Source: Metabacillus endolithicus
GTDB taxonomy: Bacteria; Bacillota; Bacilli; Bacillales; Bacillaceae
Length of the DNA: 64,000 nt
Assembly: GCF_023078335.1 (NCBI RefSeq)
Contig: NZ_CP095550.1
Span: 2,214,001 to 2,278,000, forward strand
Direction of reading: 5' to 3'
Shown piece by piece: positions 63,450 to 64,000 of the stretch. Both the position numbers and the translations under genes were made by a program. Below the pieces are notes generated by a model. The model was given only the letters and a program-made list of their open reading frames with translations. It did no database searches and was not told the origin of the DNA. The first letter of the stretch is position 1. Every line of letters begins with the position of its first letter.

Positions 63450-64000
63450 TTAGATAACCTCTCTTTCTGTTGCAAGCTGAAGTTCCTTCTCTTCTTCATC
63501 AAAGCTTTTGAATTGATCTTTCATTGCTTCAAAATCAAATTCCTGTTTGGAGATTAAAGCATGACCTATTGAGATCACACCACTCACAACAAACACCGTG
63601 ACATTTCCGTACAGCATTGCATGGAGTTGACCTAGCGATTCGACTGTAATTTCTCCGGATAGCATATGAGCAGAAAGTAACCAAACCGTAATACCAGATA
63701 CCATTCCAGCTAAAGCCCCATAAAAACAGCCGTTGTTCGTTGCACGTTTCCAAAGAAGACCAATTGTTAACGGAATAACCGCACCACTTACAAAGATCCC
63801 CATCGCCATATACACAAAGCCTAGACCGATTCCAATATTAAACAGTAAAACCGATAAAATACCCATTGCAAGTCCGAAGCTTAATGTAACAATACGTGAC
63901 ACCTTTAATGTTTTTTCACTACTTGCTGTTGGATTAATCGATTTACGATAAATATCTGTGACAATAATATTTGTAATAGCTGTTAGCTCTGCTGCACCTG
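63450..64000 (-). CDS. Sodium:solute symporter family protein, cut by the window end
   Basis: The reading frame stays open to position 64000, so only the C-terminal 183 or so residues are present. Visible motifs: TDIYRKSINPTASSEKTLK, LLFNIGIGLGFVYMAMGIF and GLLWKRATNNGCFYGALAG. These fit SSF transporters and are closest, to my eye, to the DUR3-like urea or polyamine branch, although the DUF997-like partner points to a pantothenate-type pair. Substrate is undetermined. Confidence 0.8.
   Translation of the reverse strand, partial: GAAELTAITNIIVTDIYRKSINPTASSEKTLKVSRIVTLSFGLAMGILSVLLFNIGIGLGFVYMAMGIFVSGAVIPLTIGLLWKRATNNGCFYGALAGMVSGITVWLLSAHMLSGEITVESLGQLHAMLYGNVTVFVVSGVISIGHALISKQEFDFEAMKDQFKSFDEEEKELQLATEREVI

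Overview
The window is a low-GC Bacillaceae chromosome segment. Evidence: strong AAAGGAGG ribosome-binding sites, many U-tailed terminators, an SbsC-type S-layer protein, ComK, a Spo0E-like phosphatase, XpaC/TelA, and teichuronic-acid-like sugar genes. No rRNA, tRNA or CRISPR array was seen. Genes crowd the minus strand.

Layout. (1) 1-3.4 kb: accessory DNA with a frameshifted lipoprotein gene and a radC operon. (2) 3.4-18.9 kb: an S-layer locus split by a recombinase-rich segment. A promoterless S-layer fragment (3445-5433) without signal peptide or wall-binding domain starts exactly at an Ig-like domain boundary. About 9.8 kb follows with a membrane-protein pair, an autoinhibited Fic protein behind three palindromic operators, a NERD protein, an XRE regulator, a tyrosine recombinase, two mini-genes and two overlapping large serine recombinases. 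Imperfect 27-bp inverted repeats bound this segment. The full-length S-layer gene lies beyond it. (3) 18.9-27.6 kb: surface polysaccharide genes (ugd, galU, three glycosyltransferases, an epimerase, a lipid-linked sugar transferase) and an LCP ligase. This set plausibly makes or attaches the wall polymer or glycan that the S-layer uses. (4) 27.6-28.3 kb: a 52-bp hairpin-bearing tandem repeat with 13 copies. (5) 28.3-41 kb: small membrane proteins, a PHP phosphatase, xpaC-telA, a SEC-C protein, a YHYH protein with two SbsC-like wall-binding repeats, and two divergent brnQ genes. (6) 41-48 kb: Spo0E-like and SANT mini-genes, a GGDEF/EAL protein, comK, an HTH protein, and a duplicated DUF1659/DUF2922 module (the first copy with yvrJ) that shares an unusual promoter-like block. 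(7) 48.4-61 kb: an alpha-glucan regulon with a sensor kinase and AraC-type regulator, a solute-binding lipoprotein and two permeases, a GH31 and two GH13 enzymes, and cre-like sites. (8) 61.5-64 kb: an SPFH-like/SH3 pair and a sodium:solute symporter cut by the window edge.

Twelve genes carry 14 apparent frameshifts. Ten are repaired by adding one base to a short homopolymer run and three by removing one. I therefore read most of them as sequencing errors, although they are typed as pseudogene here. Starts were chosen from ribosome-binding-site spacing where several were possible.
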